64,000 nucleotides of DNA. It comes from Piper betle. Lineage: Eukaryota; Streptophyta; Magnoliopsida; Piperales; Piperaceae. A program made the translations under genes and the position numbers. The DNA lies in NCBI GenBank assembly GCA_033002965.1, contig JAURVB010014095.1, positions 1 to 64,000 of the forward strand. Reading direction: 5' to 3'. Under the pieces are notes generated by a model. That model saw only the letters and a list, made by a program, of their open reading frames with translations. It did not search any database and was not told the DNA's origin. Shown piece by piece: positions 1 to 14,603 of the stretch; position 1 is the stretch's first letter; each line of letters starts with the position of its first letter.

Positions 1-860
1 CCGGCCGAAGGTAGCTCACCGACGTCGGAGAAATGACTCGAAAGGTAGCAACAATGTGGAAAATTGGAGAACAAAACACCTATTCTGATGGCCATTGTGG
101 CATCCCCAGTGTTGGAGCTAGGGCTTGGATCAATAGTCGGCAACAAGATGGACGCGATGGTGGTGGTCCAATGGTTGGAGGGTGGCCAGAGTCTTGCTAG
201 CGGCGAGCTAAAGTGACGGCGACGCTAGGGTAAAAATCCTCCAAAATTGTGGGGGAAATCCTAGTAAAATGGGAAGGGAAGCTATGGCTGACGTGGACAA
301 CCCTGATCTTGCCACATGGCACGATCTGGTCATCTAGTTGACTGCGGACATAATGGGGTCCACCTAGAGTATATAAAATATAATATGATCAGAAGGCTGA
401 AATCGACACCGACGAAAGTCGAAACTAGCTTGAAGTCTAACTAACACTTTGAGGATGAAAATTGAGGTAAGAAAGCTAAATGGATCTCGAAACCCTGAAC
501 TCAACCAGTGAAGATCAGAGACTCAAATCAAATTGGGCCTACACAGGGAATCCTGTAGTCCGAAATCCTTAAAATGCATGTAAAAGAGATACCCTAAAAA
601 ACCCAAATAGATACTAAACACTCCAACAAACTAGATCTAGTGCTAAAACTATGAGCTAATACAAACAAAAATCTGTATACCTCGAGTATTTACCGATAAC
701 TCATGCTCTATTATAGCATAATTACAATTATCATCTGTATATCAGTTATACCCAACTTTTATAACATAATCATACTATCATATGGGCCTCATACTCACAG
801 TCTAAAAGCTGAGCTAACTTGAAATGACTCAAGACTAGCGCGAACCAGACAAGGCAACAA
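1..860. other. Non-coding flank of copia remnant
   Basis: No gene is recognised. The first 250 bases are moderately GC-rich and the rest is AT-rich. The stretch from about 370 could contain the 3' untranslated part or LTR of the copia element that follows, but no second copy of such a repeat is visible, so this is not established. Confidence 0.4.
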
Positions 861-2306
861 CGGTAAGACCCCTCATTGATGATCTCTGAAGTTTATGATA
901 CTGCACATCAATATGCTTGGTTCTAGCATGGAAAATTTGATTCTTTGTCAAATGTATTGCCCTTTGATTATCCTAATACAACTCCACCTTATTTTGTGTA
1001 ATGCACAATTCATCCACCAAACCATTTAATCATATGGCCTCCTTAGCACATTCCACTGCTGCCATATATTCTGCCTCAGTTGTTGACAAGTCAATGGTCA
1101 GTTGAAGTATAGACCGCAAGGTAATAGCTCCTCCACCAATGTAAAAATATAACCGGTGGTATAACTCTTTTGATCAAAGTCTCATACATAGTCTGAATCT
1201 ACAAAGGCCAACCACATTGCAATTATTATGAGAATATAAAATTTCATACTTTATAGCACCCCTCAAGTATCTCAGAACCTACTTGACTCCATTCGTGTGC
1301 TCCTTGCCTGGGTTAGAAATATATTTGCTCACTACACTGACCACTTGTGCAATTTTGACCTTGTACACACCATGACATACATGAGACATCTAACAACCAG
1401 GGCATACGGTATACGAGACATAATAGCCCACTCTTCAACTATTGTAGAACATAATAAAGCAGATAACTTGAAATGTTGTGACAGAGGAGTTGATACCGGT
1501 TTTGATTTATCTATCCCAAATCTCTCCAACATTTTCTCCACATTGCTACCGTGAGAAAGCCACAACTTGTTGCCTTTTCTATCCCTTTCAATCTGCATGC
1601 AAAGTATTTTCTAGCTTCCCCAAGTCTTTCATATCAAATTCCCTAGATAATTCAGACTAAGCATTTTCAATTAGGACATATTCTCAGAAGCAATAAGGAA
1701 TCATCCACATATAACAAGAGATAAATGTATGTAGAGTCATTTAGCACCTTGTAATACACACAACTATCTTATTCACTTCTAGAATAACCAATTGTAAGGA
1801 TAAGGGAATCAAACCTCTTGTACCATTGACGAGGGGATTACTTCAACCCATAGAGTGACTTTTTTAACTTGCACACCATGTTCTCTGCCAAGCTCCTTAA
1901 TCTCTCTGGATGATGCACATATATTTGATCCTCCAAATAACCATGAAGAAATGTTGTTTTTACATCGAGTTCCTCTGACTCATGATTCTTCAATACAACA
2001 ATAGCTAACAATGTCCTCATAGAAGTGTGTTTCACAACCAGAGAGAAAATGTTATTGTAGCCCTCGCCTTCACGTTGTGCATACCCTTTTGCTAATATCT
2101 GAGCTTTAAAATTTTCCTCATCTTTTCAGATAAAGCTCTTATCTTCGAAAAACCCATTTACAACCGATAGCGCTTTCATCCTTTGGTAGCTCCACCAAAC
2201 TCAAGTCTTATTTTTATGCAAAGACTCAAGTTCTTCTTCCATAGCTGCAATCCACGTGCTTTCATTGTTGAAGTTGATGGCCTCCTTGTAAGAAATAGGA
2301 TCACCA

Positions 2307-2314
2307 CCTCTAAC
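2307..2314. repeat. Left target-site duplication (CCTCTAAC)
   Basis: Eight bases CCTCTAAC flank the inserted element on its left. CTTCTAAC occurs at 3296-3303 on its right, one mismatch out of eight. Eight-base duplications are the hAT signature. Confidence 0.6.
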
Positions 2315-3295
<981 letters not shown>

Positions 3296-4470
3296 CTTCT
3301 AACCGACAAAGCATTGGGGACCGACTCCTTATATCCAAGTTCGGACCGGTGCTTTTGTAGTTCTTCTTTCTCGGTCCCTTGCTAGCATGTAAGTGTCCAA
3401 AGATGGTTTGTGATGATCAATATGTTTAGTTCTAGATGAGCTTTCCCCTAGGATTGGCTGTTGTGACACCACCTCATTTATTTGTGATGATCAATATGTT
3501 TAGTTCTAGATGAGCTTTCCCCTATGATTGGCTGTTGTGACACCACCTCATTTAATTCCCTAGAGGACATTGTCTGCTCACCTAACTCTGCCTGCACTAT
3601 CGTCCTTCCATCGCCTTTTGCCTGCACTTTCTCCTCTTTTAGCCAATTCGGCTTCAACATCCACTCCTCATCAAACACAACATCCTGTCTTATAACAACC
3701 TTACGTGAAGATAGATCCCATAATTTATAGTCCTTCACACCTTTCTTAAAGTCAAGAAATATACATTCTTTTGCCTTGGGGTCAAGCTTGGATTGTTGTG
3801 AAACTTGTATGTGCACAAAATATGGCCCTCCAAACACCCTTAAACTAGACTAATCAATTAGTTTGCCAGTTCATACCTCTTTATGAGCTTTTCTATCCAG
3901 TGCAATATGCAATGATTTGTTGATAATATAATAGGACATATTAGCCGCTTTCGCACAAAACATCTTGCTCAACCCACATTCAATCGCATGCATTGAGCCT
4001 TCTCCAGCAATGTTCAGTTCATCCTTTCCATCACACTATTTTGTTGAGGAGTATATGATGTAGTGAAGTGCCTTGAAATACCTTCTTCCTTGCTGAAAGA
4101 CTCAAATTCTTTAGATGTGTATTCTCCATTGTCAGACCTTAAATACTTGACCTTCTTCCCTATTTGATTTTCCACATCAACCTTCCACTCCTTAAATTTG
4201 TGAAAGTTTCATCCTTATACCGCATGAACTCATCTTAAACTTTTGAGAGTAATCACAAATAAAGGTGATAAAACAAATAGCACTTCCATGAGATTTGTTC
4301 AGGGATGAACCTCATACATTTGTATACACATAATCCAAGATTTGTTTAGAAGTATTTTAAATTGTACCTTTACTTGTTTTCCAAACACATAATACTTGTA
4401 AAGATCGAGGTTGCATGTCTTCAAGCCCTCCAAAAAAATTTCCAAAGCAGCTCAACCATGCCCTTCTCAC

Positions 4471-7119
4471 TCATCCGCCAAAACCGCATATGCTAAAGTA
4501 TTATAGAATCTCCATCACCCTCAAATTGGGATGGTACGCCTTCTCCATCAAGAATAGTTATACCTTATAACCGATATAAACTATAACTTTTCAGCCCCTT
4601 CATAATTACAATAACACCTTGGATAATTTTCATCACTCCACAGCTCATAATATTTAAGACAGTGGGTGATGAACCGAAGAAGCTTGATTATATTTTCCAA
4701 AGATATCTCAATTACAAAATCATCTCTGGATTACTTATACTCTTCTCGTTACACTAAATTACCATCATTGTTCTTCATTTTCATGCCTAGCTAATCAAAA
4801 CAGGGTCCAGCATCTACTTAAGGAAAACAACTACTTGGCAACAATAATTCGTCTCTCTTTACATCAGAGAGCCTCAACTTTTCAACTTTTCACAATGCAA
4901 ACAACAGGTCATCCCCAAATAATTCTGGACTCATAGTCGGTATAGATCTTGAACTGAGTAACAACAACTATTCGCATACAAGAAGCATAAAAAGTGGGAC
5001 TTGTTGGCCTGTGTCTTATTTGAGCGAGCTATTGTAGCAAGGGTTTGCTTTCGGTATGTACAGGTATGCTTTTTCATATTTTAACAACTGAAATGGGTTG
5101 GCATAGTGGGACTGTGGTCTATATATTAAAACGACTAAATTATCCATCGCTGGAAGGCTAAGGCGGGATTATCATCTAACAAGGCAGCTTGTGTAAAGAT
5201 TAAACATCAACAAAAAAGAAAACTTGTGCTCAAAAGACTATCGTTCTTCTTTTTTCTTAAAAAAGAAAGAGAAGAAGACGACTCGGCGATAACCTTATTG
5301 GAGATATAACACTATCATTGACACAATATATAACTCAATTAATTAAAAAATATGATATGCAATTTTGTGTAAATTGAATGGACATACTTTTGCCGTCAGA
5401 AACCTTATTTTTTCTTTTTTGGAAAGGAAATTTCCTTCATCCACCTCGCAACCCGCATGAAATTGTACAGTTGGTCTTTGAGCAATAGCACAAACCTTAA
5501 AATAAGGAATCCGATTGTTCTGTTTAATCACTCAAGCTCATTTTTCGTCTTTTGGGAAATCCGATTCACATATTCATGGCAATTGGTGAGCTCAAAAACT
5601 GGTTGAGGGCCTATTTTTTTATCACTCCATTTATCGAATCAAAATTCAACATATCTGTTTTAAAACTTATTTGGCCGGTTCTACTAAAAAAAGACAGATT
5701 TTTGTAATTATACTCACACGTGGTATTGCGTCGGGTCAATTCCACTTGAATGGACTCATCTTTTCCCTCCAAATTGCACCTGCTGTAATAGTGATATTGC
5801 GTCGGGTCAATTCCACTTGAATGGACTCCATACCTGCAGATATAGGCCAAACTTATTTGGGGGGGGGCATTCTTCTCAAAATACAAGTCATGTGGGTGTC
5901 ACTATACAAGTTTATGAAATGAGTTGCATGTCTTCTTTAGCCCAAAAACAAAAAGATGGTATAGTACTTTATATATGTTAGTTTTCTATTGTATAGTTAT
6001 CCTTTTCGGTATACTAACGAATTATATTAAATGTTTTCAATGTTGAATACTTCTTTCAATGCTCTACTTTTTATCAATTTAATTTAATATATATTAAGCT
6101 TCATAAATTCCTTAATGTTAAATCTTCTTTTCGGTGCATGATTTAAACAAATCTTGTAAACTTTTTATAACTCCTAACCACGATATTTATATTTAATTAA
6201 TTATTTAATATAGTTTCTCCCTTAGACCCATTATGCTTCACAAGTAACTAAATAAAATAAGTCATTGGGATTTATCTCATCTCTAACATAATTAAATTTA
6301 CTCTATAAAATAAAAAAATAAATCCATCACACTATGGGGATTTAAAAAAATCATAATAATAAAACCATTAAACCATAAAAGAGATATGAAAAATAAACTC
6401 TTTTTGAACCGCTTCTTCTTTTAATTGTCAATCTCCTCCTTTTAATCCGCATTTGAGAAATCTAAAAACTTTGAAAATAGCCTCTAAAGAGAAGAGAAAA
6501 AGATCTCTAATTTCCTACATGAAAACCTCTTTTATAATTAGAAATATTGAAATTTTCCTTTTAAAAGTGGGTTTAAAATTTTTTAAAATTTCTAATTTTT
6601 TTCGCGAATCACGTCTCTGACTTATGCACTGTTTCCCAATATAGGTTCCATGTTTCAAATTTGACTAATTTAGGTTTATCCACTTTCAAGCTTTAATTAT
6701 TCTTTTCAAATTAAGCAAAATGGGATTCTTTTTCCAAAATTAACGAACCAAGAATTTTCTCCCAAGAAATTGATTTTTCTTATTTCCTTACACTTCTTCC
6801 CTACTTTCTCCCTCCAATCACCAATAAATATTCAGCACAGATTAAAATTAAATTAATATTCTAATATAAGAACTACAACTAATAATTTCTAAATAAAAAT
6901 CATAATCTTCTAAACTAATTAAAATTACCAAAAACACAATAAAAATTCTTAATAATTTTAAAAACTGAACATCTTTAAGCCCTTAAAATGGGTTAAATAT
7001 ACATAAAATAGACAATTATTAATTTTCCACTTCTTTCTTCCCCATTTTTATAACTACTATAAAGTTCTCATTTTAGTTCTTTTTCTTCATTTTTTTCTTT
7101 TGAGATTTTTTAGTATTAT
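4471..7119. other. AT-rich intergenic DNA, no gene seen
   Basis: The first few hundred bases (to about 5000) may hold further unreadable copia gag/protease sequence on the minus strand. After 5900 the DNA is strongly AT-rich with no credible coding frame. The only structured feature noticed is the 34-bp direct repeat near 5.7-5.8 kb. Confidence 0.5.
5724..5828. repeat. 34-bp direct repeat, two copies
   Basis: An identical 34-base segment starting TATTGCGTCGGG and ending AATGGACTC occurs at 5724-5757 and again at 5795-5828, 71 bases apart start to start. The intervening sequence is unrelated. It looks like a recent local duplication in non-coding DNA. Confidence 0.9.
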
Positions 7120-9735
7120 TGTAACACCCCGTTTCGGCTCACCCGTGAACCGACCCGGAAATGTCACCGACGACCGAATCGTTCGCTAATGTACTGGTTC
7201 GGTTAAGTCGACCCGAATCTGCCCTCGGCGTCTTAAGATGAGGATGCAACCATAAGATATATGAATGAGAACAATTGGGTTCTAACGGAGTCCTACATGC
7301 ATGTGATGATATGCAAGCAAAACAAAACCATTCAACAAGCAAGAAATTTAAATAAAAATTCATTAATATTTACGAAAAAACAGACAAAATCTCCTCTAAA
7401 AGTGCAATAGGGGCCAACCTGTCCACAACAAAGGTATATAAATATTTTATTAAAATACAATAAAACATAACAATCTACTATGGCATTCAGTCATTATCTC
7501 TTTCGTTTCACCTAAGCCGAGTCTGAACTCCAAGGCTCCCTACTCATTCACAATTATCTGCTCGTCTCATAAGAAGCAATTTATCAAGACAAAAACATTC
7601 TAATTATCATTCACACAGCATTAACACACCATCATTTACCGTCAGTAACGAGTGTTACCGGCCCGAAAAATAACTAATATCAATCTGGCACAGGAGAGCA
7701 AACTCTCCTTTTGAATGAAAACCATATACTTCCTCAAGAACTCTCATCAGGGCACATATGGGAGCCGTCGCCCTCGGGTCGATAGCGTCCCCCTTTCTTT
7801 CTCATTCTCATACCTTAGCCATTTCTCTATCGCTTCTCGCATCAAATCTCATTCCTTTTCGCCCTCTACACCTTCCATATTACTCTTGGCCTTGAGCACG
7901 AAGGCAGAGCACGAAGGTCGAGCACTCTCAGGCAGTCGCCTTTAGTACCCTTTGAAACCACAAGTCTAGACATGCGCTGCATTGCAGTACCCGTGAACCT
8001 CCACACTTCTCCGGGTTTGAGGAACTCAAAGGTGGAGTTGTCAGGATCCCTCAGGAATGAAACGGCCCGCACACCATTCCAGAGCCCACTATCGACTCAC
8101 ACGTGCCCGCTCGCGTAGCACGGTAGTCGGATTTCCCTCATTCAATCTCTCACTGAAAACGCGAAAACTATACATATATATATAGGTCTAGGTTGGGATT
8201 TATACAATAGGCCCGAAGGCATCGTGAGCTGGATCTGAAGTTCGAAAACAAACTCGAGGGATCTCATCCTCGAGGGTTATTAATCCAAAAAATCGTTGGC
8301 TAAATGGCCCGAGTTAAGTGGGATCCGATAAAACGCCACTTAACTTGTCCTGCACATGATAAATCAAATACACAATAGAGTAGCGTAAAAATAGAGAACG
8401 AGTCCTAAACGGACCTGGTAGAAGCTCCAAACGGGTCCACGCGCCTAGGCGGCGAGCTCCTACACCGTACCTACACAATCAAGCTAAAAACTAACGCTCG
8501 CATGATGAATCACACATCCTATAGCATGCACACACAATCAACACAATCACGCATCAATCATCACACATTCATCCTATAGTCAATTCTAGTGAGTCTTTCA
8601 ATCTACGTTTGCATGAAATCAGGGTAATTAATTAGTTCACCTAATTAATTCCTTAGCTCTTCCATTTTGAACACTCACTCAATCAAACCAATTTCATAAT
8701 TTTATCATTAAATTACACATCTAACATATAGACACGTTATTAAAACACGAAAATTCATCTAATCATCTAGTCATAGCATGCTTCCCTAATAATTATATAA
8801 TTTCAGAATAATTACGTCAGAGTAATTTATACCTCGCGTCGTCGAAAATTGGCGACGGCTAGGGTTTCCGTTTCGTGGCTCGAAACTCGAATTCGGCACC
8901 TAGCGGCGTCCGAAGTCCGATCAAATTGGACTGGGTGCGTTCGGCGGATGATCCGGCGAATTTCCCACGAATCCAATTTTCGCGGTTCCGGCAGTTTTCC
9001 GGCGAGTGTCGGCAGTTTTCCAGCGGTTTTCCGGCAATGTTTCGGGACAGGGCAATCAGAGGGTCTATCGGCACCAGCTCGACGAGCTTGGTCCAATGGT
9101 GGTGTCAAACAGGGTAGTCGGGGCGGCGATGGCTGTCGGTGACGGTGTCGAAAACGGGCGACGGCGGCGGCGTGCTCCGATCGGGGCTACGGCCGGCCTC
9201 GACGGCGGTCAGGATGATGGGGGAAACGTCGGCGACGGCGAGGGGTGGTCGTCGGGGTCACAGCGGCGGCGGCGCGGCCCGGACGGCGGCGAATCGACGA
9301 GGGAGGGCGTCGCGGCTTGTGGGGCGATTCGGGCGTCGTGGCGGCGAGATGGTGGCCGGGGTGGGTCGTGGCGGCACGACGACGGCACGGCGGAGCGGGG
9401 CGGCATTGATCGGCGGCAGCGCGGCGTCGACGGCGGCGGCGGCGGTGACGAGCACAAGGCGGCGAGGGTTTGGGTGTGGAAGTGTCGGGAAAGGAGGTGA
9501 AATACTCTAATGGCACAATCGTAAACAAGTATTGACTCGATTCTGACTCGAGTCAAAATAATAACTAGTTCGTAATAAATTCTAAAACAAATCTAGAAAA
9601 ATATGAAAAAAATCCCATAAAATAAAACAAACACAACAACATCCAAATGACATACTCTATAACTAATAACCCACCCGAATATAATCCAACGCGTCCTAAT
9701 GCGTTATTTGGCCTAAAACTATTTCTACGATCAAA
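7120..9735 (+). mobile_element. LTR-like block, probably a solo or truncated Ty3/gypsy-type LTR
   Basis: It begins TGTAACACCCCG, the usual 5' end of many plant gypsy LTRs. A GC-rich portion at about 8820-9490 opens with GGCTAGGGTTTCCG, and an AT-rich tail at 9500-9735 contains GACTCGAGTC, ATAACCCACCC and CGCGTCCTAATGCG. The tail ends near CGATCAAACA, giving possible TG...CA termini. I could not find a matching 5-bp target duplication, a primer-binding site or any polyprotein next to it, so a solo LTR is an inference. The GC-rich open frames here (Arg/Pro/Gly-rich in several frames) look like compositional artefacts. Confidence 0.45.
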
Positions 9736-12700
9736 CATATAAAGTAGGCTAAACCACTAGCCATATGGCAAAAGTAGGAATTCTTAGATTGAAATTATCT
9801 TAAAGTGGATAGATTATAATATCTTAAAATTAGTCACACGTTTAATATATTCATCCATATAATACTTATAATTTTCAAATTAGGGTATGTTTGATTGGCG
9901 TAAAAATAGTGTAAATGAAGAAAATTTTCATATGAAATGAAAATATAATAAGATAAAATGACATGTAAATTTTAAATTTTTCCCTGTTTAGAAAGTAAAA
10001 AAATATAATAAAAATAAAATATTTCTTTCCATGTGCATGCGCATGTGCACGCATCTCCCAAAATTTTTTTCAATTTCTTTTATTTTTTATAAGAAAATAT
10101 TGTTTTGTAAAATTTTTACGTAGACTTATTTTCACTAAAATTAAAATATATTTTAACTAAATTTTAAGACATCCAAATAAAAAAAAATTGTGACCTCTAA
10201 ATTTTATATTTATTTCATACAATTTCAAGATAACTAAACAGACCTTACTCAAAGGAAGGATGACTAGGCCCATCATTTTGTGCAATTTCTTCTCCTTGCT
10301 TAAAAATTCATCTTTTTGGCTTTTCTTTTAAGATTTGTTTGGCATGCTTCTTTTCATTATTTAGATGTAATGATCAAGCTTAAATATCTAAAAACTTGAG
10401 TGATCATCTTACGAAGATATATAGAGCAGATAAACATAAGGTTTCATAAAAATTATATTTAAAACAGCGACGAAAACTTAAAAAAGAAGAAATTAAGTTC
10501 ACATTGAAATTAAGGTAAAGAAGTGCAGGCAGCGGGTATCATTTTCATCGTCACCAATGATTGGTGATAGTATTGCCAATTTCTCCGTGAGGAGACTAAT
10601 TTGATTACAAGGTGATGGTGCCCCAAGGAATAAAATGTTTGCTTCTAAAATATTTATTAATCTGTTATTTGGCCTCAAATACTTGCACATTGCAAGTATT
10701 CAGCTCACCTACACACTTCATGCATGTGCATCACTAATAAATGCAAGTTCCTTTTACAGGTGGCGAATGTATCTTATAATGTGACAATGTTGAATCTTGA
10801 TTAATTTAGTCTACTTGTATACCTGATATTTTTAAGTGTTTGAAGAACATGTAATCCAATAAATGGACGAGGAAACCCAAAGCTAGAGCCATCAAAGAAT
10901 AGAGAAGGAGCTTTTTGCCGCTACTGAGTGACGGGAGATAAAAGGAGAGAAGGAAAAGTTTTCCTAAAGTCCTGCTATTTCATATTTCTCTTTTTACTTT
11001 CTTTTAAAATACGAACCTAGGTGAAGTAACAGGAGTGGGAAGAAGGGAAGAATGCGGGTTTATTATACAAGTGGGTTTTTATATGCAATAACTTTTTTTA
11101 TGTATTTTAAAATAATCTTTAATCGTTTTACTAAGCTAAGTTTTTTTGCTATTAGGGAGATTATATTATTTTATGTCAAACAGAATTAACTTTTCTATTT
11201 GTCACTAAATTTCAGGTAGATTTTAAGTGCAAAAATATAGGAAATGGGTAAAAATAGTCCAAAATATCAAGGACCAGGTGTATAGAAATCGATTGATTGC
11301 CAACATATTCGAGTGAGACGGAATGCATCCCTTTCATAAGCTCTCGGCTTCATGAATCTCGCAACATTTACACGGTGAAAACACCGTGAAACCATCAAAA
11401 ACATGTTTGATAAAATGTTAAGCGTCCAAATCAGATATTTGGATCATAACAATTAGTCCGCACTCATCTATTCCCCCGCCCATCTCTTTTGTCCTTGCAC
11501 TTCCCATAAATGCATCGCAACTTTTGCACGTTTGTAATGCTCCTAAAATCATAGAAAACTTTTTATAGCCATTACTTGTATAAAAAATGTTAGAACCTAG
11601 AATGTCCAAAATCTTTGGTTCCAGATAATCGAACGGAAATCTCTTCCTTTCGGGGAGGTTCCGCACTGCCATCGCCACCACCAGTCATTTTTCTTGCCGA
11701 TTTTTGAAATTTTCCGAAAATTTCAAAAACAGGTTCATGATATCAATAAAACAACACGATATTTCTTCGACCTGGTTGATGCCCACAAGTGCTATGTCCT
11801 CATCACTCGCCAAAACTTTCATGAAGGACCACAGTGAAAAGGAGTTCATGGCTTATTCCCAATTTGGCTAGCAGTTCAGTCAAATGGAAGCTGCATCTTT
11901 TACTTCATCACTTTCATGGCTTCATGTACCATAATTTTTACGCATAAAATCATCAAAAACTCGTAAAACTTACAATCCTATTTCCACCCTTCCTCCTCGT
12001 ATACGGAAATGAAATTCAAACTCATGTAACAAGCCAATGTCCTGAAAAAATTATTAAGGAAATACCGCATTTAAAAATTCATTTATTCCAAAATTTAGAC
12101 AGAAATGGAATTGTGATGCTGGTCTTAGGTAGAGCAACCCGCGAAATAAACACACAAAAAAAAGAGCAATAGACCATACCAACCATTCCAAATATGTTAC
12201 AAAGTACGTCTACAGTCAGATCCTTGGATTTGTCTTACTACAATGTTATTAATTATTCTAGCAGCAAAAATTTTGAGATTTGTCCCAATTAGAAGTAAGG
12301 AGTTACACTCTGCAGGCTAGGTTCAGACTTGGTCTCAACAATCACAAATCTCCCATCTGCTATTAGTTCCCAATACAGCTTCTGTAATCACCTCTAACGC
12401 CTTATAAAACCCCATAAACGCGAACTATAATCTTTGTATAAGAAAAAAATCAACTGCAAGATCTTAAAATATAATCAGTTGTACTTACGACCATTAACCA
12501 ACTAGAGATGTAACACTCATTTATGATTAAAATTTAAAATTAGTATAAAAAATATTCAGTAGACGGTGATTTTTAATTAAGTCTTAGGACAGAGTCATAC
12601 ACATTGCATCAAATTAATTAGAGCACATATTAATTAATATAATTTTAAAAGCATTATTAATGATATTTAATAAGTGCTAATTTGCAGTAGATTAGATGAG

Positions 12701-12841
12701 CACTTTGTTATGTATTATAATTAGTTATAAAATTTCTCGTAAAAACTTCGTTAATTAACCGAACGACTATTACACACACTTGTTTCCACGTACGGGAAAC
12801 ATGGGAATCCGGCCGGACGGCGGTCGCCGGCCGCTGCAAAC
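9736..12841. other. AT-rich intergenic DNA downstream of AOS
   Basis: No gene is recognised over 3.1 kb. A short minus-strand open frame at 11418-11681 has no recognisable domain. The last 400 bases are expected to hold the AOS 3' untranslated region. Confidence 0.5.
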
Positions 12842-14433
12842 TCAGTAACTGGCCCGCTTGACGGAGGTGACGACGACGGCGGCACCTAGCGCCGACGACC
12901 CGACTTCGATGTCGAAGGTGTCGTAACGACGGAAAAGCTCCACCACCAGCAACCGCGCCATGAGCACGACGAAGTTCTTCCCGGCACACTGCTTGTTCTC
13001 CGTCGTCGGCTCCTCCGTCTCCGGCCCGTTCGACCACACCACGTACTTGAGCAGCCCCTCCCCTTCTTCCCCGACGAACCTCGCCGGCACGAACTCCTCT
13101 GCCCGGTCGAACACCTTGGGGTCCCTGGTGGCGAACGGCTGGAAGCCGAACAGCATCTCCCCCTTCTTCACCTTAAACGCCGACTCGTGGCTCTCCACGA
13201 TTAGGTCCTTCTTCGCCCTGCCGTACTGGTACGGCACCGGTGGCTCCAACCGGAAGGCTTCGTAGACAACCGACTTCATCAGCGGCATCGCCTCCATGGC
13301 CCGCATGGTGACGGCGCCGCCGCCGACTGCCTCCACGGCGCCGCGGATCTCCTCAGCCAGCTGCCGGTGGAGCTGGGAGCCGGCGCGGCCGATGAGCTTG
13401 AGCAGGCTGGGGAAGAAAATCTTCATCCCGCCGAAGGAGTTGAAGCAGAAGGCGAAGACGAGGTTGTGGCAAGCTTCCTCCTTTCCGACCCCCAACCTCT
13501 CGGCCTCGGTCAAGACGGCGGCGGACGAGCTGTAGAAGAAGTCGTAGAGCCGCTGGTAGTCGGCCTTCACGAGGGTGGGTGGAAGCGGGAAGGTCCGGAG
13601 GAGGAGCTCCTCCACCGGTAGTGGGAGGCCGAGGGAGAGGATGGGGCCCAGCTGGAAGAGCACCCATTTCCCGATGATCTGCGGCCCGTCGGTGCCCAGG
13701 GCGGACTGTGACGGATCGGCGCCGAGCAGCGCCCTCCCGAGAAAGTTGAAGGAGGCTTGGTCGTTGGGGCCGCCGAAATCCGCCTTCCCTTTGGCGTCCA
13801 GCTCTGTTTCGAGCTCGTCGAACAGAACGCCGAACGAGCTCTGGAACTCCGGGATCACGAAGCTCCTCCTGTATTGGAGCAGGAAGAAGAGGAGGTTCTT
13901 GAGCTTGCCGTGGTTGGGCTCCGACGGGTCGAGGTAGGACAGTATCCGGTACCCGCCGGTGAGGTCGGTGGAGGGCATGAAGGTGCCGGCGAAGACGTCC
14001 CGCTTCTCCACCTTGTCGACGTCGAACAGCGTCGGGAAGCTCTTGGCGTCGAGCAGGGCGATGACCCGTGGGTCCGGGGAGATGAAGGGGCCGGGGGGCA
14101 CGTTGGTGCGGAACACAGTGGAGCCGTACCTGTTCACCCTCGTCTTCAAGAACTCCTCCCTCCCCTGCTTGTAGATGAAGTCCTGCCGGTCCTTTATCGG
14201 CCCGACGAACGGCAGCCCGTAGTCGCCGGGGATCGACCGAAGGGGAGGCCGGCGTCGGCCGGGTTCGACGTCGCCGGCGACGGCGTTCTCTCCGATACAG
14301 AAGCAGAGATGGTAGTACTCCGCCGAACAGGAGGCGCCGGTCTCGTGGTTCTCCCACGGTGGTGATGGTGGGTGTTGGAGTAGCGGAGAGATAGAGGGGG
14401 TAGGGTGGTGGAGGAGGAAGCTGCTGCCGCCAT
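12842..14433 (-). CDS. AOS: Allene oxide synthase (CYP74A), with a 1-bp frameshift in this sequence
   Basis: AOS is a plastid CYP74 P450 that dehydrates 13-hydroperoxy-linolenic acid to an allene oxide, the committed step of jasmonate synthesis. The gene is intronless. The mature part (14248 down to 12842) shows IPGDYGLPFVGPIKDR, NVPPGPF, GTFMPSTDLTGGY, YLDPSEPNH, the FNSFGG I-helix motif and the CYP74 haem loop NKQCAGKNFVV, and ends VTSVKRASY. The only ATG-led N-terminus (14433, MAAAASSSTTLPPLSLRY..., Ser/Arg/Thr-rich, then ISASVSERTPS) is a good plastid transit peptide but is in another frame. The two frames meet at a run of four G on the plus strand (14242-14245). One extra base there would give the expected LPLRSIPGDYG junction and a protein of 530 residues, normal for AOS. 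The rest is intact, so either a consensus error or a recent null allele is possible. HPL is less likely from the FNSFGG and SNGPETEEPT motifs. Confidence 0.93.
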
Positions 14434-14552
14434 GACGACCTTTTGGGTCTTGACCCGGTGATGTTTGACAGTTTATGTATTCTTTAATGGCGGACGAGAA
14501 GGTGGGGAAGACGAAGTTGGTTGCAATACTAGGAGTAGTAGAGATGGAGGTC

Positions 14553-14603
14553 GTATTATAGAGTCGAATAATAGAATAGTAGAATTTATGTATAAGGCAC
14601 GTG
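14553..14603 (-). promoter_or_regulatory. Putative AOS core promoter with G-box
   Basis: CACGTG lies at 14598-14603, about 165 bases upstream of the AOS start codon. A TATA-like CTATAATAC on the minus strand lies near 14553-14562, in plausible order and spacing. G-boxes are the binding site of MYC2-type bHLH factors, which drive jasmonate-gene feedback in other plants. The match to this promoter is an inference from position only. Confidence 0.4.

Noticed and set aside
8827..9556. Several overlapping open frames of 65-164 codons rich in Arg, Pro and Gly
   Set aside because: They occur in many frames at once in GC-rich LTR-like DNA, with no domain or codon bias, as expected from composition.
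13353..14357. 334-codon minus-strand frame overlapping AOS
   Set aside because: It is an Arg/Pro-rich shadow of the AOS frame. All conserved CYP74 motifs are in the other frame.
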